Shown one piece after another: positions 8,953 to 17,477 of a DNA stretch of 64,000 bases. How positions within the stretch are numbered: position 1 is the first letter of the stretch; every line of letters starts with the position of its first letter. The stretch spans positions 186,001 through 250,000 of the forward strand of contig VOIU01000003.1 of the NCBI GenBank assembly GCA_007896885.1. The letters are read 5' to 3'. The notes under the pieces are model-generated. The model ran no database searches, was not told the origin of the DNA, and saw nothing but the letters and a program-made list of their open reading frames with translations. This DNA is from Bacteroidaceae bacterium HV4-6-C5C. GTDB taxonomy: Bacteria > Bacteroidota > Bacteroidia > Bacteroidales > Bacteroidaceae. A program made the translations under genes and the position numbers.

Positions 8953-8982
8953 CAAAGATACGACTATTTTTGTAAACTCCAA
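8953..8982 (-). promoter_or_regulatory. Promoter of the tRNA-Tyr/tRNA-Gly operon, overlapping the ribH 3' end
   Basis: On the minus strand TTGG (8979-8982) is followed after 18 bases by TATCTTTG (8953-8960), a good Bacteroides -33/-7 pair. The upstream element lies within the last codons of ribH. Transcription would begin near 8946, about 45 bases before the mature tRNA-Tyr 5' end. Confidence 0.65.
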
Positions 8983-9458
8983 GCGAAATCGATCATTTTT
9001 ATTGCAGTAATTGCACATTCATCGCCTTTGTTTCCTAGCTTTCCGCCGGCTCTGTCTTCTGCTTGATCCATTGTATCGGTGGTTATTAAACCGTAAATTA
9101 CTGGTACATTACCAGTTGCGTTTAATTGGGCTACACCTTGTGTTGTTCCCATACATACGTAATCAAAATGGGGAGTGTCTCCGCGAACAACACAACCAAT
9201 TACAATTATTGCATCAACCTCGGTATATTCGATAAATTGATTGGCTCCAAAAATCAATTCGAAACTACCCGGTACAGTTTTAACCATAATGTTTTCATCG
9301 GTTGCTCCATGTTTTTTAAGCGTGTTTAATGCACCTTCTAATAATTTTCCTGTAATATTATAATTCCATTCGGATACCACAATTCCAAATTTCATATCCT
9401 TTGCATTCGGAACGGAGTTGAAATCGTATTCTGATAGATTATGATAAGCTGTTGCCAT
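8964..9458 (-). CDS. ribH: 6,7-dimethyl-8-ribityllumazine synthase
   Basis: This 164-residue enzyme condenses 5-amino-6-ribitylaminouracil with 3,4-dihydroxy-2-butanone 4-phosphate, the penultimate step of riboflavin synthesis. Family motifs are [17 protein letters not shown] at the N-terminal substrate site, [27 protein letters not shown] carrying the catalytic His, and [21 protein letters not shown]. It is not near other rib genes. It lies downstream of a TPR-protein gene on the same strand but is separated from it by a terminator, so it probably has its own promoter; I could not identify one. Confidence 0.95.
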   Translation of the reverse strand: MATAYHNLSEYDFNSVPNAKDMKFGIVVSEWNYNITGKLLEGALNTLKKHGATDENIMVKTVPGSFELIFGANQFIEYTEVDAIIVIGCVVRGDTPHFDYVCMGTTQGVAQLNATGNVPVIYGLITTDTMDQAEDRAGGKLGNKGDECAITAIKMIDFAWSLQK

Positions 9459-9509
9459 GATTTATAGTTTTATTAGATTATATACTTTTATATAGAGTAG
9501 GATAGAAAA

Positions 9510-9574
9510 AATACACGGATTACACAAAATATAGCAGTATATTACTTACTATAAATAAGTGTAATCCGTGTATT
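9510..9574 (-). terminator. Long inverted repeat, probable terminator of the TPR gene
   Basis: AATACACGGATTACAC (9510-9525) and its exact complement GTGTAATCCGTGTATT (9559-9574) form a perfect 16-bp stem with a 33-base loop. On the minus strand the stem is followed by a short T-rich tract, which suits a terminator for the gene ending at 9590. The arm reads like a portable intergenic repeat. Confidence 0.6.
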
Positions 9575-9589
9575 AGTAATCGGTGTATA

Positions 9590-10270
9590 TTATTTCTTCA
9601 GTAATTTTGCTTGTTCGATGTACTTGTCAATGTCCATTGCTTGGTATGAACGGAAGTATTTATCTTTAATCTTTGTATAAGCATTGATAGCATCATCGTA
9701 TTTGCCTTGTTTAACCAATATTTCTCCAGCTTGTAATAAATAGATTGGACTTAATGAATTGTTGTCAGCTTCATCTGCGGCTTTCAACAGTAACGATGCG
9801 GCCTTGTCGAGTTGACCAAGCTCTGCATAGCAATTACCCATGGCTCCTTTCATTGCGGGAGCAACCATCTGATCGTCACCGCTAAATTTATCCAAAGCTT
9901 TCACAGCTTCATCGTACTTGCCAAGGTGAGCATAGCAGATACCTATATATGCTTCAGCTAAATTGGCAGCTTTTGTACCACTATATTCATCGGCGATTTT
10001 CTTGAAACCAATATATCCAATGCTATCTCCATTCAGTGCTTGTTCATAGGCATCGGATTCAAAATATTGCTGCCCTTTGAATAAAGCTGCTTGTGCTTTT
10101 TCTTCTCGGGGAGCTATATAGAAGTTTTTATAAAGAACTACTCCAGCAATGATAAGTATGATAGCCAATACTATACCAATAACCACGTTTTTGTGTTTAA
10201 TAAGAAATGCTTCTGACTGCGTCAATGCTGCTTCCACATTCAAGGCCTCATGTTTTTTTTGTTCTGCCAT
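9590..10270 (-). CDS. Membrane-anchored tetratricopeptide repeat protein
   Basis: This 226-residue protein has a cytoplasmic N-terminus, one transmembrane helix (about residues 30-48, VVIGIVLAIILIIAGVVLY) and then tetratricopeptide repeats. Examples are AAFKGQ-like starts, LAEAYIGICYAHLGKYDEAVKAL, MGNCYAELGQLDKAASLL and LLQAGEILVKQGKYDDAINAY. The layout matches YfgM-like proteins, which in proteobacteria are ancillary to the SecYEG translocon and periplasmic chaperones; that role here is inference. A minus-strand -7 box at 10320-10327 precedes it. Confidence 0.85.
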   Translation of the reverse strand: MAEQKKHEALNVEAALTQSEAFLIKHKNVVIGIVLAIILIIAGVVLYKNFYIAPREEKAQAALFKGQQYFESDAYEQALNGDSIGYIGFKKIADEYSGTKAANLAEAYIGICYAHLGKYDEAVKALDKFSGDDQMVAPAMKGAMGNCYAELGQLDKAASLLLKAADEADNNSLSPIYLLQAGEILVKQGKYDDAINAYTKIKDKYFRSYQAMDIDKYIEQAKLLKK

Positions 10271-10319
10271 TTTTAATATATATTTTTTGTTATTATTCTT
10301 ATATAGCTAATTTGACCCG

Positions 10320-10327
10320 CAAAAGTA
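10320..10327 (-). promoter_or_regulatory. -7 promoter box TACTTTTG of the TPR gene
   Basis: CAAAAGTA on the plus strand reads TACTTTTG on the minus strand, 50 bases before the ATG at 10270. Confidence 0.6.
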
Positions 10328-10402
10328 ACTTTTTTATAGCTATCAACGAAATTTGCCGGCATCTTTTTTATACTGAATATCTGAAAACCACGAAAATCTT
10401 TC

Positions 10403-10410
10403 TACTTTTG
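10403..10410 (+). promoter_or_regulatory. -7 promoter box TACTTTTG of recF
   Basis: This exact TAnnTTTG match is 24 bases before the ATG at 10434. Its final G is the first base of an in-frame GTG at 10410, which is thereby ruled out as the start. Confidence 0.65.
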
Positions 10411-10433
10411 TGATTGAATATAGGATGCACCAT

Positions 10434-11552
10434 ATGATTCTGAAACGAATTTCCATACTTAACTACAAGAATATTAAACAAGTAGATCTATCCTTTTCCA
10501 ACAAACTGAATTGCTTTTTCGGGCAAAATGGAATGGGAAAAACCAACTTGTTGGATGCTGTTTATTTCCTTTCTTTTTGTAAGAGTTCAGGAAACCCCAT
10601 TGATTCACAGAATATTTGTCACGGTGAGGATTTTTTTGTTATTCAGGGATTTTATGAGACATCGGATGAGACTCCCGAGGAAATCTATTGCGGCATGAAG
10701 CGTAAACAGAAAAAGCTGTTTAAACGAAATAAAAAGGAATATACCCGACTTTCCGATCATATTGGTTTCTTGCCTCTTGTAATGGTGTCTCCGGCAGATT
10801 CTGAGTTAATTCTTGGCGGAAGTGATGAGAGACGTCGCTTTATGGATGTGGTTATTTCGCAATATGATAAGGAGTATCTGAATGCTTTGATCCGTTATAA
10901 TAAAGCATTGCAACAACGTAATACTTTGTTGAAAAGCGATCTGAAAGTAGATGAAGAGTTATTTCTTGTTTGGGAAGAAATGATGGCCCAAGCAGGAAGT
11001 GTGGTCTTTCAAAAAAGAGAAGCTTTTATTGAAGAGTTTATCCCGATTTTTCAATCTTTCTATTCCTATATATCGCAAGATAAAGAAATCGTATCTTTGT
11101 CCTATGACTCACATGCACGTAATTCTGATCTTGTTAGCCTTTTGAAGGAAAATAGACAACGTGATCTTATTATGGGGTATTCATTACGTGGCATTCATAA
11201 AGATGAATTGAACATGATGCTGGATAATTTCCCGATCAAGCGTGAGGGGTCACAAGGGCAAAATAAGACGTATCTTGTTGCCTTGAAACTGGCGCAATTC
11301 GATTTCTTGAAACGTAGAGGAAGTACAGTGCCACTCTTATTGCTTGATGACATCTTTGATAAATTGGATGCATTTCGAGTGGAGCAAATTATAAAACTGG
11401 TGGTCGGTGATAACTTCGGACAGATTTTTATTACCGATACAAATCGTGAACATCTTGATCGTATTCTTCAAAAAATAGGGGGTGATTATAAAATGTTTCT
11501 GGTAGATAATGGCGTAATAAGCGAAGGAAAGGAGTTAGACAGTGAAACGTAA
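10434..11552 (+). CDS. recF: DNA replication and repair protein RecF
   Basis: This SMC-like ATPase of about 372 residues loads RecA at gaps through the RecFOR pathway. It has the family N-terminus MILKRISILNYKNIKQVDL, the Walker A FFGQNGMGKTNLLDA, then HIGFLPLVMVSPADSELILG and RRRFMD. The ABC signature SQGQNKTYLVALKLAQ and the Walker B PLLLLDDIFDKLD follow. Upstream in-frame starts at 10410 and 10425 fall on or next to the promoter box, so the ATG at 10434 is preferred. The gene overlaps the following DUF721 gene by 11 bases, suggesting translational coupling. Confidence 0.94.
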   Translation: MILKRISILNYKNIKQVDLSFSNKLNCFFGQNGMGKTNLLDAVYFLSFCKSSGNPIDSQNICHGEDFFVIQGFYETSDETPEEIYCGMKRKQKKLFKRNKKEYTRLSDHIGFLPLVMVSPADSELILGGSDERRRFMDVVISQYDKEYLNALIRYNKALQQRNTLLKSDLKVDEELFLVWEEMMAQAGSVVFQKREAFIEEFIPIFQSFYSYISQDKEIVSLSYDSHARNSDLVSLLKENRQRDLIMGYSLRGIHKDELNMMLDNFPIKREGSQGQNKTYLVALKLAQFDFLKRRGSTVPLLLLDDIFDKLDAFRVEQIIKLVVGDNFGQIFITDTNREHLDRILQKIGGDYKMFLVDNGVISEGKELDSET

Positions 11553-11832
11553 CAATGCCGAGCAGATAGGAATTCTAATCCGGAATTTTCTGAGACAGGA
11601 AAGCTTGGAGAGTCCGTTAAATGAGCAAAAATTACTTCGCTCATGGGCGGAAGTGTTAGGCCCTACAATTGCGTCTTATACCAAAGATTTATATATCAAG
11701 AATCAAGTCTTATATGTCCATCTTACATCGGCAGCTTTGCGCCAGGAACTAATGATGGGGAGAGAATTACTTGTCCGTAATCTGAACCGCCATGTCGGTG
11801 CAGATGTTATCCACAATATTATTTTCCGTTAA
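11542..11832 (+). CDS. DUF721 (DciA-like) protein
   Basis: This 96-residue protein of the DUF721 family has core motifs LLRSWAEVLGPTIASYT and LYVHLTSAALRQELMMGRELLVRNLN. In other bacteria members of this family (DciA) help load the replicative helicase DnaB; assignment to that role here is by homology only. It starts at a GTG at 11542 inside the end of recF, with GGAG ten bases before it, so it is probably translationally coupled to recF. It converges with the cyclo-ligase gene, sharing 4 bases at the stops. Confidence 0.85.
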   Translation: MKRNNAEQIGILIRNFLRQESLESPLNEQKLLRSWAEVLGPTIASYTKDLYIKNQVLYVHLTSAALRQELMMGRELLVRNLNRHVGADVIHNIIFR

Positions 11833-12371
11833 ATACCCAATGTTAATACTTCATCCATTGAGATGTCTGATTGTTCGACCGGGACTTCTTCAACCAATTG
11901 AAATGGAAAGCAAATCCCTATTTTATAGGCAGACAACTTAGGTAATAATCTGTCGTAATAACCTTTTCCTCTGCCTAAACGATTCCCTTGAATATCAAAA
12001 GCTACTCCCGGTATTACTGCCAGATCTATTTCAGAATAATTGAGAAACGATTCGCCTGCCGGTTCTTGAATGCCGTATGCTCCTTTTTCCAGATTCTCCG
12101 GTCCGTCGTATTTCTTCAGATCCAGCTCGTTACCAATAACTTTTGGAAGAATGATATTTTTCAGCTTACACCATCTAGCGACAAAAGAATGAGTATCTAT
12201 TTCGTCATCTAAAGAGTAATAAAGCAAAATTGTTTTAGCCTTTTGGAAAGCAGGATGCTTTTCCAAAAGGGCTAAAATTTCTTTAGACTCTGTAAGACGC
12301 GTAGTGGAAAGACTCTGACGGGTCCTTAATAAAGCCATACGCTTGCGCAATTCTTTTTTTCTTTCTTTCAT
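11829..12371 (-). CDS. 5-formyltetrahydrofolate cyclo-ligase
   Basis: This protein of about 180 residues converts 5-formyl-THF to 5,10-methenyl-THF using ATP. It has the N-terminal RKRMALLRTRQSL basic region, ILLYYSLDDEIDT, ILPKVIGNELDL, YGIQEP, IDLAVIPGVAFDIQGNRLGRGKGYYDRLL (glycine-rich ATP/substrate loop) and ICFPFQLVEEVPVEQSD. The frame is open back to an ATG at 12422, but the internal ATG at 12371 (MKERKKELRKRM) better fits family N-termini. Either choice overlaps the end of the S41 protease gene by 89-140 bases in another frame, so the two are likely coupled. Confidence 0.9.
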   Translation of the reverse strand: MKERKKELRKRMALLRTRQSLSTTRLTESKEILALLEKHPAFQKAKTILLYYSLDDEIDTHSFVARWCKLKNIILPKVIGNELDLKKYDGPENLEKGAYGIQEPAGESFLNYSEIDLAVIPGVAFDIQGNRLGRGKGYYDRLLPKLSAYKIGICFPFQLVEEVPVEQSDISMDEVLTLGI

Positions 12372-14019
12372 TGCTCTTATTTGTGTCTTTTTTAGAGGGA
12401 GCTTTGGGGAATGCTTCGCCATTGTTCAATATATCCAATGCTCTTTTCACTGTAGGATCGTTTTGGTTGGCATAGCGTATGTACGCTTCTTTCCCTAAAA
12501 CGTTATAGATGATATTACTATATAGATTCTTTTCAAGCAATTTGTATGATTTGTGAATTAGTATATTACGTCTTTTCACTCCTTTTTGTTCTGCATAATG
12601 TACCAGTTGCTCTACAATACCTTCGTGGCGGAGGTATTTAGCCAAATCGTTTTCATCTTTATACTTGCTTAATTTGTTTCGGTTACGGTCAGTATATTGG
12701 AAACAGAATTGCATAGCCAGACCTCTATTAAGAACTTCAATTAGATAAGAAGAAGTTCCGGTTGTATCTTGCGGAACAAAGATATCGGGCATGATGCCTC
12801 CACCTCCATATACAGGACGTCCCAAGCGGGTGTGATAACGAAGCTTTTGATTCAATTTAATGCTGTCTTTCGAGAAGAATTCTCCATGTTCGTAACGTGT
12901 CAGCCAATCCATTTCATACTTCGAATCTTTTCCACTCTCATAAGGACGCTGAATGCATCTTCCGGAAGGAGTGTAGTAACGGGCAATAGTTAGTCGGATA
13001 GCTGAACCATCGCTAAAGTCAATAGGTTGTTGTACCAAACCCTTTCCAAAAGATCGGCGTCCAACGATTGTCCCTCTATCATTATCTTGGATAGCTCCGG
13101 AGAATATCTCACTTGCTGATGCAGAGCCTTCATCTACTAAGACAACCAAAGGCATCTTTTGACAACTACCTGTTCCGTTTGCAAAATCTTCTGTTCGCGG
13201 ATATTTTCTACCTTGAGCATATACAATCAGTTGTCCCTCAGGTAAGAACTCGTTCACCATTCTTACAGCAGCTTCCATGTACCCACCGGTATTGCCTCGC
13301 AAATCGATGATCAAGCCTTTGCAATTTTGGTGGTTGAGTTGAGCTAAGGCATTTAACAATTCGACGTGGGAAGTTCTGCCAAATTTACTGATCTGTATAT
13401 AGCCGAAATCGTTGTCGAGCATATATGCCGCATCAATGGTATTTTGTGGAATCTCTCCTCTGGTTATCGTAAACTTAAGTATTCCTTTTTCTGTAGCGCG
13501 GCTGACGCCAATTTTTACTTGAGAGCCTTTTGGCCCTTTCAATGTGTGCATTGCTTTTTCATTTGTCAGCCATTTACCAACAAAAGTACTGTCGTTCACC
13601 GAAACAATGCGGTCTCCTGCCATTATGCCGACTTTTTCAGACGGACCACCTTGAATGACACTATTAACGTGAATGGTATCGTCCTGTATAGTAAACTGAA
13701 TACCAATTCCGCTAAAACTACCCTCTAACTCAGAATTTACATCGTCAAGATCCTGTGCCGGAATATAAGTGGAGTGAGGATCCAATTCCGCTAGAATTTG
13801 CGGCATGGCTTTCTCTACCAAGTCCGTCATATTGACTGTATCCACATACTGATCATCTATGACCCGTAACAATGCATTTAATTTGTTGGAAGAGCTGTTT
13901 ATAATGCCGAGCTTGTTCCCTGCAAAGTGTTGAGCATAAAAAGTCCCGATCAAGATGCCTACCACTATACTGATAGCAATAATGAGAGGGGTAAAACGTG
14001 AAGAGTTTCTGTTACTCAT
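12283..14019 (-). CDS. C-terminal processing protease (S41, tail-specific)
   Basis: This 578-residue periplasmic protease has an N-terminal membrane segment (FTPLIIAISIVVGILIGTFYA). A PDZ domain follows (about 75-170: GSFSGIGIQFTIQDDTIHVN, VGIMAGDRIVSVND), then the S41 catalytic domain. The nucleophile Ser is in DEGSASASEIFSGA, and the general-base Lys is in GRRSFGKGLVQQP. It processes or degrades proteins from their C-termini. The ORF opens 46 codons upstream, but the ATG at 14019 (MSNRNSSRF) begins the signal. The C-terminal end (NKSNERKKKR) overlaps the cyclo-ligase gene in a different frame. It lies 11 bases after the dCMP deaminase gene. Confidence 0.92.
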   Translation of the reverse strand: MSNRNSSRFTPLIIAISIVVGILIGTFYAQHFAGNKLGIINSSSNKLNALLRVIDDQYVDTVNMTDLVEKAMPQILAELDPHSTYIPAQDLDDVNSELEGSFSGIGIQFTIQDDTIHVNSVIQGGPSEKVGIMAGDRIVSVNDSTFVGKWLTNEKAMHTLKGPKGSQVKIGVSRATEKGILKFTITRGEIPQNTIDAAYMLDNDFGYIQISKFGRTSHVELLNALAQLNHQNCKGLIIDLRGNTGGYMEAAVRMVNEFLPEGQLIVYAQGRKYPRTEDFANGTGSCQKMPLVVLVDEGSASASEIFSGAIQDNDRGTIVGRRSFGKGLVQQPIDFSDGSAIRLTIARYYTPSGRCIQRPYESGKDSKYEMDWLTRYEHGEFFSKDSIKLNQKLRYHTRLGRPVYGGGGIMPDIFVPQDTTGTSSYLIEVLNRGLAMQFCFQYTDRNRNKLSKYKDENDLAKYLRHEGIVEQLVHYAEQKGVKRRNILIHKSYKLLEKNLYSNIIYNVLGKEAYIRYANQNDPTVKRALDILNNGEAFPKAPSKKDTNKSNERKKKRIAQAYGFIKDPSESFHYASYRV

Positions 14020-14030
14020 TTTATTTAATT

Positions 14031-14462
14031 TTATTGATTTTCGATGTAAACGACTTCGATTCCGGCTCGTTTCAACAGATTTATTCCATCTTCCAAGCGA
14101 TATTTCTCGGAATATACCACTCTTTTGATACCAGCTTGTATAATCAATTTGGCACACTCAATGCAAGGGGCGGCGGTAACATACATTGTAGCTCCGTCAC
14201 TACTATTGTTTGAACGTGCTATCTTAGTAATAGCATTTGCTTCCGCATGTAGAACGTATGGTTTAGTTACATTCTCTTCATCTTCGCATACATTCTCAAA
14301 CCCAGCCGGAGTGCCATTGTAACCATCGGATATAATCATTTTCTCATTAACAATAAGCGCTCCTACCTGACGGCGTTTACAATATGAATTCTCCGCCCAA
14401 ATAGTTGCCATTCTGATATATCTTCTGTCTAATGCTTCTTGTTTTTTATCCGAATCGCTCAT
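14031..14462 (-). CDS. dCMP deaminase / ComEB-family deoxycytidylate deaminase
   Basis: This 143-residue zinc deaminase makes dUMP for thymidylate synthesis. It shows MIISDGYNGTPAGFENVCED, the zinc and proton-shuttle motif HAEANAI (His and catalytic Glu) and the second zinc site TAAPCIECAKLI. It sits in an operon-like run: M3 peptidase, DUF4847 lipoprotein, this gene, S41 protease and cyclo-ligase. Its ATG overlaps the upstream stop as ATGA, implying translational coupling. dUMP and folate C1 metabolism share the run through this gene and the cyclo-ligase, though the proteases are unrelated. Confidence 0.93.
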   Translation of the reverse strand: MSDSDKKQEALDRRYIRMATIWAENSYCKRRQVGALIVNEKMIISDGYNGTPAGFENVCEDEENVTKPYVLHAEANAITKIARSNNSSDGATMYVTAAPCIECAKLIIQAGIKRVVYSEKYRLEDGINLLKRAGIEVVYIENQ

Positions 14463-14974
14463 TTTGTTGATTTTTGGGGTGTAAATGCCAAGAAGTATGA
14501 TCGTTGTCCGACCTTGTAATGAATATAAAGGTTGTTCTCGTCACTTCCTTTGTAACTTTCAGCATTGGTGATACCGGTAATGAATGCTGTCCCTATATAT
14601 TTATCGCCATCTGAATTGGCTTTGATATCCGAAGTCGTAAGTTGAGAGTTTTCTTTATTTGCATTCCACTTTCCAGAAATATTTGTTGTAGTGACATACC
14701 CGGAAATTGAACCTCCAACCACTCCATTCAGGTCGGTTCCTTCGAATACCAAGGTATAAGTTGAGGTATTTCCTAAAGCATCCATACTCTTTTTGCGAGC
14801 CGTATCATTGCCTCCCCAAAAATCATACATTTTGGTGGGTGAACTTTCGTCTGCAATATAGGAGAGCTTCCATGTCTTCCCGACTAGAATTTGAATAATA
14901 TCGTCTTCATTATTGCAACCGCCAATTAATGGAAATAGTAATATGATGAGTAAATATTTATAAATGGTCTTCAT
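14459..14974 (-). CDS. DUF4847 family lipoprotein
   Basis: This 171-residue protein has a lipoprotein signal (YLLIILLFPLIGGC, lipidated Cys near residue 20). The sequence GKTWKLSYIADE, SYTLVFEGTDLNGVV-like strand and LYIHYKVGQRSYFLAFTP fit the DUF4847 family, probably a lipocalin-like or immunoglobulin-like beta structure. Its function is unknown. The stop codon overlaps the start of the dCMP deaminase gene by ATGA. It follows the M3 peptidase gene by 12 bases. Confidence 0.75.
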   Translation of the reverse strand: MKTIYKYLLIILLFPLIGGCNNEDDIIQILVGKTWKLSYIADESSPTKMYDFWGGNDTARKKSMDALGNTSTYTLVFEGTDLNGVVGGSISGYVTTTNISGKWNANKENSQLTTSDIKANSDGDKYIGTAFITGITNAESYKGSDENNLYIHYKVGQRSYFLAFTPQKSTK

Positions 14975-14986
14975 AATGCTTTCTTT

Positions 14987-17083
14987 TTATTTTTTTATTC
15001 CGTTTCTGATTAATAGAGCGTCGATAGTAGGCTCTTGTCCACGAAAACGCTTATATAAGATCATTGGATGCTCACTTCCTCCTTTTGAAAGGATATTTTC
15101 ACGGAAAGAAGCTGCTACTTCAGGATTGAAGATACCCTTTTCTTTGAATAGCGAGAAAGCATCGGCGTCTAATACTTCAGCCCATTTGTAACTGTAATAT
15201 CCTGCCGAATATCCTCCGGAAAATATATGTGAGAATTGAGTGCTCATACAAGTTTCCGGTATTACCGGCAATATTTGAGCATCTGCCCATGCTTGCTTTT
15301 CATACTCTTTCACATCTCCTTCAAAAGGAACTTCCCGGGTATACCATGCCATATCTAATAATCCGAAGCTCACCTGTCTCATACAAGCATAAGCGGCATT
15401 AAAATTAGAGGAGTCCTTGATTCGCTGTATCAGTTCATCCGGGATTTCTTCATTAGTCTGATAGTGCCGTGCAAATGTATGTAAAAACTCTTTCTCTGTT
15501 GCGAAATTCTCCATAAACTGAGATGGAAGCTCCACAAAATCCCAGTAGACATTTGTCCCGCTCAGTGATTCATAAGTCGAATTGGCAAACATGCCATGAA
15601 GGCTATGCCCGAATTCATGAAGGAATGTTTCCACTTCATCGAATGTCAGTAAAGCCGGTTTATCTTTAGTCGGCTTGGTGAAATTCATTACGATGGAAAC
15701 ATGCGGTCGACTATTTTCTCCGGTAGCAGGGTCAATCCATTGCCCTTTGTATTCAGTCATCCATGCACCCGATCTTTTCCCCGCTCTAGGATGGAAGTCG
15801 GTATATAAGACCGCTAAAAACTTTCCGTCTTTATCGAAAACATCATATGCTTCAACATCTTTGTGATAAACTGAAATTTTGGGATTAATCTTGAATGTGA
15901 TTCCATAAAGACGGGTAGCCAAACCGAAAACGCCTTCCTTTACTTTGTCTAATTCGAAGTATGGGCGGAGCATCTCGTCATCTATATTGAATTTTTTGTC
16001 CTTCAGCTTTTGAGAATAATAGCCCCAGTCCCATGGCATTAATTGGAAATGTTCACCTTCACGTTCCTGGGCTATTTTCTGAACTTCTAAATATTCCTTT
16101 TGCGCAGCCGGCTTGTATGCATCCAGCAATTGGCGCAGCAACTTATAGACATTGCCGCTGTTTTGAGCCATTCGCTCTTCTAAATTATATTCAGCGAAGT
16201 TTTGATAACCAAGTAGTTGAGCAATCTGCATTTGGGCGTTCGCTATCTTTTTTACGATTTCAAGATTACTGCTTTGGTTGTCATGGGTGCATTTTGTGTT
16301 ATAAGCCATATAAAGTTCGCGACGTAAGTCACGATTATCGGCATACATCATGAATGGACCGTAGCTTGGCGCTTGTAAGGTGATCACCCAACCTTTAATA
16401 CCTTTCTCCTTGGCTATTTCTTCAGCGCTGTTTATAATACTTTCCGGAAGGCCTGTGAGTTGCTTAAAGTCTGTTATGACAAGTTTATATTCATTTGTTT
16501 CTTTCAAGCTATTCTCACTAAACTCCAGTTCCAACAGGCTGAGTTGTTTGCTTAACTCTCTATATATTTCTTTCTGTTCGTTGGATAAATTAGCTCCATT
16601 TCGTACAAAGTTCTTGTAGATTTTATCAAGGAGAGTCTTTTGTTCAGTAGTTAAAGCTTCCTGATTTTGGTGCTCATACACCTTTTTAATCCGGGAAAAT
16701 AGTTTTTCGTTCAGCGATACATCATTGCTATGCTCGCTCAATAGCGGCATAATTGTTTTAGCCAGATTTTGAAGATCGCTATTGGTTTCTGCACTCAGCA
16801 TATTATTGAATACCGCAGTCACCCGGTTCAAAAACTCACCCGATCTTTCATATGCAGCTACAGTATTTTCGAAAGTTGGAGCTTTGGTGTTGTCGGTTAT
16901 CGCTTTTATTTCATCCAGATGAATTTTTATTCCTTCTCTTATTGCGGGTTCATAATGCTCCGTTTTTACTTTATCAAACGGGAATGTATGGTGAGGGGTG
17001 TTGTATTTTTCGAAAAAAGGATTCTGCGCCTGGAGCATATTCATAAAATAAATTAGTATTAATGTTAGTTCTACTCTTTTCAT
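14987..17083 (-). CDS. M3 family peptidyl-dipeptidase / oligopeptidase
   Basis: This 698-residue secreted or periplasmic zinc metallopeptidase has the length of E. coli Dcp and OpdA. It begins with a signal (LTLILIYFMNMLQAQ). Near residues 475-510 it has the zinc motif FLHEFGHSLHGMFA (HEFGH) and a downstream Glu ligand in DFVELPSQFMEN. SGGYSAGYYSYKWAEVLDADAF near the C-terminus is the conserved substrate-binding region of Dcp-type enzymes. It likely cuts dipeptides or small peptides in the periplasm. It is the first gene of a five-gene minus-strand run; no strong promoter box was found upstream. Confidence 0.93.
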   Translation of the reverse strand: MKRVELTLILIYFMNMLQAQNPFFEKYNTPHHTFPFDKVKTEHYEPAIREGIKIHLDEIKAITDNTKAPTFENTVAAYERSGEFLNRVTAVFNNMLSAETNSDLQNLAKTIMPLLSEHSNDVSLNEKLFSRIKKVYEHQNQEALTTEQKTLLDKIYKNFVRNGANLSNEQKEIYRELSKQLSLLELEFSENSLKETNEYKLVITDFKQLTGLPESIINSAEEIAKEKGIKGWVITLQAPSYGPFMMYADNRDLRRELYMAYNTKCTHDNQSSNLEIVKKIANAQMQIAQLLGYQNFAEYNLEERMAQNSGNVYKLLRQLLDAYKPAAQKEYLEVQKIAQEREGEHFQLMPWDWGYYSQKLKDKKFNIDDEMLRPYFELDKVKEGVFGLATRLYGITFKINPKISVYHKDVEAYDVFDKDGKFLAVLYTDFHPRAGKRSGAWMTEYKGQWIDPATGENSRPHVSIVMNFTKPTKDKPALLTFDEVETFLHEFGHSLHGMFANSTYESLSGTNVYWDFVELPSQFMENFATEKEFLHTFARHYQTNEEIPDELIQRIKDSSNFNAAYACMRQVSFGLLDMAWYTREVPFEGDVKEYEKQAWADAQILPVIPETCMSTQFSHIFSGGYSAGYYSYKWAEVLDADAFSLFKEKGIFNPEVAASFRENILSKGGSEHPMILYKRFRGQEPTIDALLIRNGIKK

Positions 17084-17477
17084 ACTATAGTTTGGTCATA
17101 AATGATCTTAGTTGCAAAAATGCAAAAAAAATAGTTGATATGTTGAAGTTACAATGTTATTTTAACAAAGAATATTATACACTGTTAATAGGTTGTTTAT
17201 ATTAGATTACACCAATGAGTATTCTTGCTGTGAATAATAGAGGCGTGGATGTATTTTCTAACTCTAATAAGTGCGCTAAATGACATAATAATTCTTAGAA
17301 AATATATGTTTGTGTTTTCTCCGTAGATATAGTAAATAGTATGATTATAATTTTTAAGGATTAAAGTTAAATGAGTAGTTCGTTTAACAAACAATAAAAA
17401 AGATAAAAAGTAAGAGTCCCGACTTACAGTGAATAACGAATATATTTACTTTTGTTTAAAACTATAATATTACAGGT
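17084..17477. other. Divergent intergenic region
   Basis: This AT-rich spacer of about 390 bases separates the M3 peptidase and Crp-type regulator genes. It holds the regulator's promoter box. A 65-codon minus-strand frame (17197-17394) has no recognisable composition and is not called. No clear hairpins or repeats were seen. Confidence 0.5.
17447..17454 (+). promoter_or_regulatory. -7 promoter box TACTTTTG of the Crp/Fnr gene
   Basis: This exact TAnnTTTG match is 23 bases before the ATG at 17478. Confidence 0.6.

Noticed and set aside
8675..8975. Two overlapping plus-strand frames across the tRNA region
   Set aside because: They are read through the antisense strand of tRNA-Gly, tRNA-Tyr and their terminator, which explain the sequence fully.
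17197..17394. 65-codon minus-strand frame between the M3 peptidase and Crp/Fnr genes
   Set aside because: No motif and no promoter box; composition typical of AT-rich noncoding sequence.
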